Positions 62,579-64,000 of a DNA stretch of 64,000 nt are shown here, in pieces (positions within the stretch are counted from its first letter, which is position 1; each line of letters starts with the position of its first letter). The stretch is from Rubrivivax gelatinosus (lineage in GTDB: Bacteria > Pseudomonadota > Gammaproteobacteria > Burkholderiales > Burkholderiaceae_C). The stretch is taken from the NCBI RefSeq assembly GCF_004340905.1, contig NZ_SLXD01000001.1, positions 434,001-498,000 on the forward strand, given 5' to 3'. Below the pieces are notes generated by a model. That model ran no database searches. It was not told where the DNA came from and saw only the letters and a program-made list of their open reading frames with translations. The translations under genes and the position numbers were made by a program.

Positions 62579-63757
62579 TCAGCGCCCGGCAGACATCGCG
62601 GGCGCCAGCAGTTCGTCGTACAGCGCGCGATAGCGGCCGACCATCGCGTCGAGGCTGAAGCCGTCGACGACGCGGCGGCGGCCGGCGGCGCCCCGCGCGG
62701 CGGCGCCGGCCGGGTCCGAGGCCAGCGCCACGAGGCCGGCCGCCAGCGCGTCGACATCGCCGGCCGGCACCAGCGCGCCGGTCGTGCCGTCGTCGACCAG
62801 CTCGGCGTTGCCGCCGACGCGGGTGGCCAGCACCGGCAGGCCGCTGGCCATGGCCTCCAGGATGGTGTTGGAGATGCCCTCGGCCAGCGACGGCAGCACG
62901 AAGGCGTCGAGCGAGCGCATCAGCTCGGGCACGTCGCGGCGCTCGCCGGGCAGCCAGGCCAGGTCGGCCGCGCCGCCCTGCGCCAGCACCGCCTGCGCCT
63001 CGGCACGCAGCGGGCCGTCGCCGACCATCACCAGGCGCAGCACCGGCCGCAGCCGCGGCGCGAGCTCCAGCGCGCGCACGAAGGCGCGCGCCAGCAGCGG
63101 CTGCGCCTTCACCGTCTGCATCCGGCCGACGGTGCCGGCGACGAACAGCGCCGGGTCGGCGAACGGCGAGCCGGCCAGCGCCTCGCGCCCGGCCGTGGCG
63201 GGACCAAAACGCCGGGTGTCGACGCCGTTGCAGATGCGCGCGATGCGCCGCGGCGGCACGCCCACGCGCCGCTCCAGGTAGCCGGCAAGGTCCTGCGACA
63301 GCGCCACGTAGCGGTGCACGAACGGGCGGTAGGCGCGCCGCATCCACTGGTAGCGGCGCACCGTGCCGTCGGGGTCGTCGACGTCGCGGCCGTGCTCGCC
63401 GTGCACGCGCGCCGGCACGCCGCACCAGGCCGCCGGCACCTGGAACTCCAGCGCTGCGAGGTTGCGCGTGTGCACGACGGCCGGCCGCAGATCACGCAAC
63501 AGCTGCGTCAGGCGGGGGTACAGCTTGACGCCGTGGCCGGGCGGCTTGTGCAGCGAGACGAACTCGACGTCGTCGCGCCGGATGCGCGCGGCGAAGCCCG
63601 GCACGACCTCGGTGATCGCGACCACAGCATGCCGGTAGGTCTCGCCCGGCATGTGGTTGATCAGGTTGACGACCCCGTTCTCCAGGCCGCCGGTGTCGAA
63701 GCGGTAGACGAGGTGCAGGACGAGCGGGCGCGTGTCGCCCGCGGCATGGACGCTCAT
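62579..63757 (-). CDS. Exosortase-A-associated family 4 glycosyltransferase (EpsH1-type sugar transferase)
   Basis: This is a 392-residue GT-B enzyme. It starts VLHLVYRFDTGGLENGVVNL, the signature I recall for the PEP-CTERM/EpsH1-associated sugar transferase. It has VVHTRNLAALEFQ, CNGVDTRRF and the donor motif PSLAEGISNTILEAMASG. ATG at 63757. 184 bases without a gene separate it from the antitoxin gene. It is upstream of the interruption in block C and downstream of the partial dehydrogenase gene. Confidence 0.88.
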   Translation of the reverse strand: MSVHAAGDTRPLVLHLVYRFDTGGLENGVVNLINHMPGETYRHAVVAITEVVPGFAARIRRDDVEFVSLHKPPGHGVKLYPRLTQLLRDLRPAVVHTRNLAALEFQVPAAWCGVPARVHGEHGRDVDDPDGTVRRYQWMRRAYRPFVHRYVALSQDLAGYLERRVGVPPRRIARICNGVDTRRFGPATAGREALAGSPFADPALFVAGTVGRMQTVKAQPLLARAFVRALELAPRLRPVLRLVMVGDGPLRAEAQAVLAQGGAADLAWLPGERRDVPELMRSLDAFVLPSLAEGISNTILEAMASGLPVLATRVGGNAELVDDGTTGALVPAGDVDALAAGLVALASDPAGAAARGAAGRRRVVDGFSLDAMVGRYRALYDELLAPAMSAGR

Positions 63758-63779
63758 CGCCGTGCCCTGCCCTCCGCGT

Positions 63780-64000
63780 TCACAGCCGCCAGACGCGGCA
63801 GCCCGCCGCCTCCAGCGCCGTCGCGTCGAACGCTGCCTTCACGTCGATGAAGGCACCGCCCTTGACCAGCTTGCGGCACAGGTCGTCGACCGACAGCTCG
63901 GCGTACTCGCGGTGCGCGACCGCGGCGACGATGGCGTCGGCACGCGGCAGGTCCTCGAAGGGCACCAGGCGCACGCCGTACTCGTGCATCGCCTCCTCGG
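63780..64000 (-). CDS. Nucleotide-sugar dehydrogenase, C-terminal fragment (cut by window edge)
   Basis: Only the last 73 or so residues are present, reading in from the right edge to a stop at 63780. The fragment ADAIVAAVAHREYAELS and KGGAFIDVKAAFDATALEAAG matches the C-terminal UDP-binding domain of UDP-sugar dehydrogenases of the TviB/VipA type. It should oxidise a UDP-sugar to a UDP-uronic acid, giving acidic sugars for the polymer and a substrate for amidation. The gene starts outside the window. Confidence 0.8.
   Translation of the reverse strand, partial: EEAMHEYGVRLVPFEDLPRADAIVAAVAHREYAELSVDDLCRKLVKGGAFIDVKAAFDATALEAAGCRVWRL

Noticed and set aside
42..64000. tRNA, rRNA or CRISPR arrays
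   Set aside because: I saw no cloverleaf-like stretch ending in a T-arm motif, no rRNA segment and no regularly spaced repeat set.

Overview
The window is a very GC-rich chromosomal segment whose gene order and protein families point to a betaproteobacterium of the order Burkholderiales, probably the Rubrivivax/Leptothrix/Roseateles neighbourhood. The signs are the order fmt-def-LysM-dprA-smg, a family 4 uracil-DNA glycosylase beside rimI and tsaB, the pur operon ending in a Sua5-type tsaC, and an exosortase-A-type exopolysaccharide locus. The assignment is inferred from content and order only. I saw no rRNA or tRNA gene, CRISPR array, prophage or insertion sequence.

The left half (about 1 to 30.7 kb) is mostly housekeeping. 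From 42 to 2123 a leftward operon carries tsaB, rimI and a DNA glycosylase. A divergent pair, dacB and a SemiSWEET sugar transporter, follows. Leftward genes then encode two GDSL lipoprotein esterases and an OmpW porin (3.9-6.9 kb), purC, an unknown helical-repeat protein, purE, purK and tsaC (6.9-11.6 kb), and four central carbon enzymes fba, pyk, maeB and pgk (11.7-18.1 kb), most of them separated by clear hairpin terminators. Next come azlCD, a GIN-domain repeat protein, a small lipoprotein, and fmt-def facing LysM-dprA-smg. A DUF1631 gene and the secretion genes yajC-secD-secF close this half.

The right half (about 30.8 to 64 kb) is a surface-glycan region in three blocks. Block A (34.6-44.4 kb, rightward) is a tightly coupled run of seven genes, several joined by 4-base start/stop overlaps: a secreted beta-helix protein, two asparagine-synthetase-like enzymes without the N-terminal cysteine nucleophile, three single-domain glycosyltransferases and one fused double glycosyltransferase. 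Block B (45.8-52.3 kb, rightward) encodes a sulfotransferase, a polysaccharide deacetylase, a Wzx-type flippase, a membrane-anchored methyltransferase, two family 2 glycosyltransferases and a small periplasmic protein. Its last two genes are visibly AT-richer than everything around them. Block C (52.3 to beyond 64 kb, leftward) looks like the core of an exosortase-A-associated exopolysaccharide locus: a nucleotide-sugar dehydrogenase (cut by the window edge), three family 4 glycosyltransferases, a canonical glutamine-dependent amidotransferase, an acyltransferase, a methyltransferase, a PaaK-like adenylating enzyme and an O-antigen-ligase-like polymerase. A toxin-antitoxin pair on the opposite strand interrupts block C at 61.8-62.4 kb. 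The exosortase itself and its PEP-CTERM substrates are not in the window.

Together the right half reads as a machine for a sulfated, methylated, acylated and partly deacetylated exopolysaccharide: sugar activation, at least eight glycosyltransferase genes, flipping, polymerisation or ligation and tailoring. A 1051-residue VanZ/ligase fusion (30.8-33.9 kb) lies next to it. The least expected items are that fusion (three VanZ-like modules plus a ligase with an inserted beta-rich domain), the two cysteine-less AsnB-like enzymes, the double glycosyltransferase, and a DNA glycosylase whose N terminus resembles the clamp-loader-binding peptide of DNA polymerase III psi.
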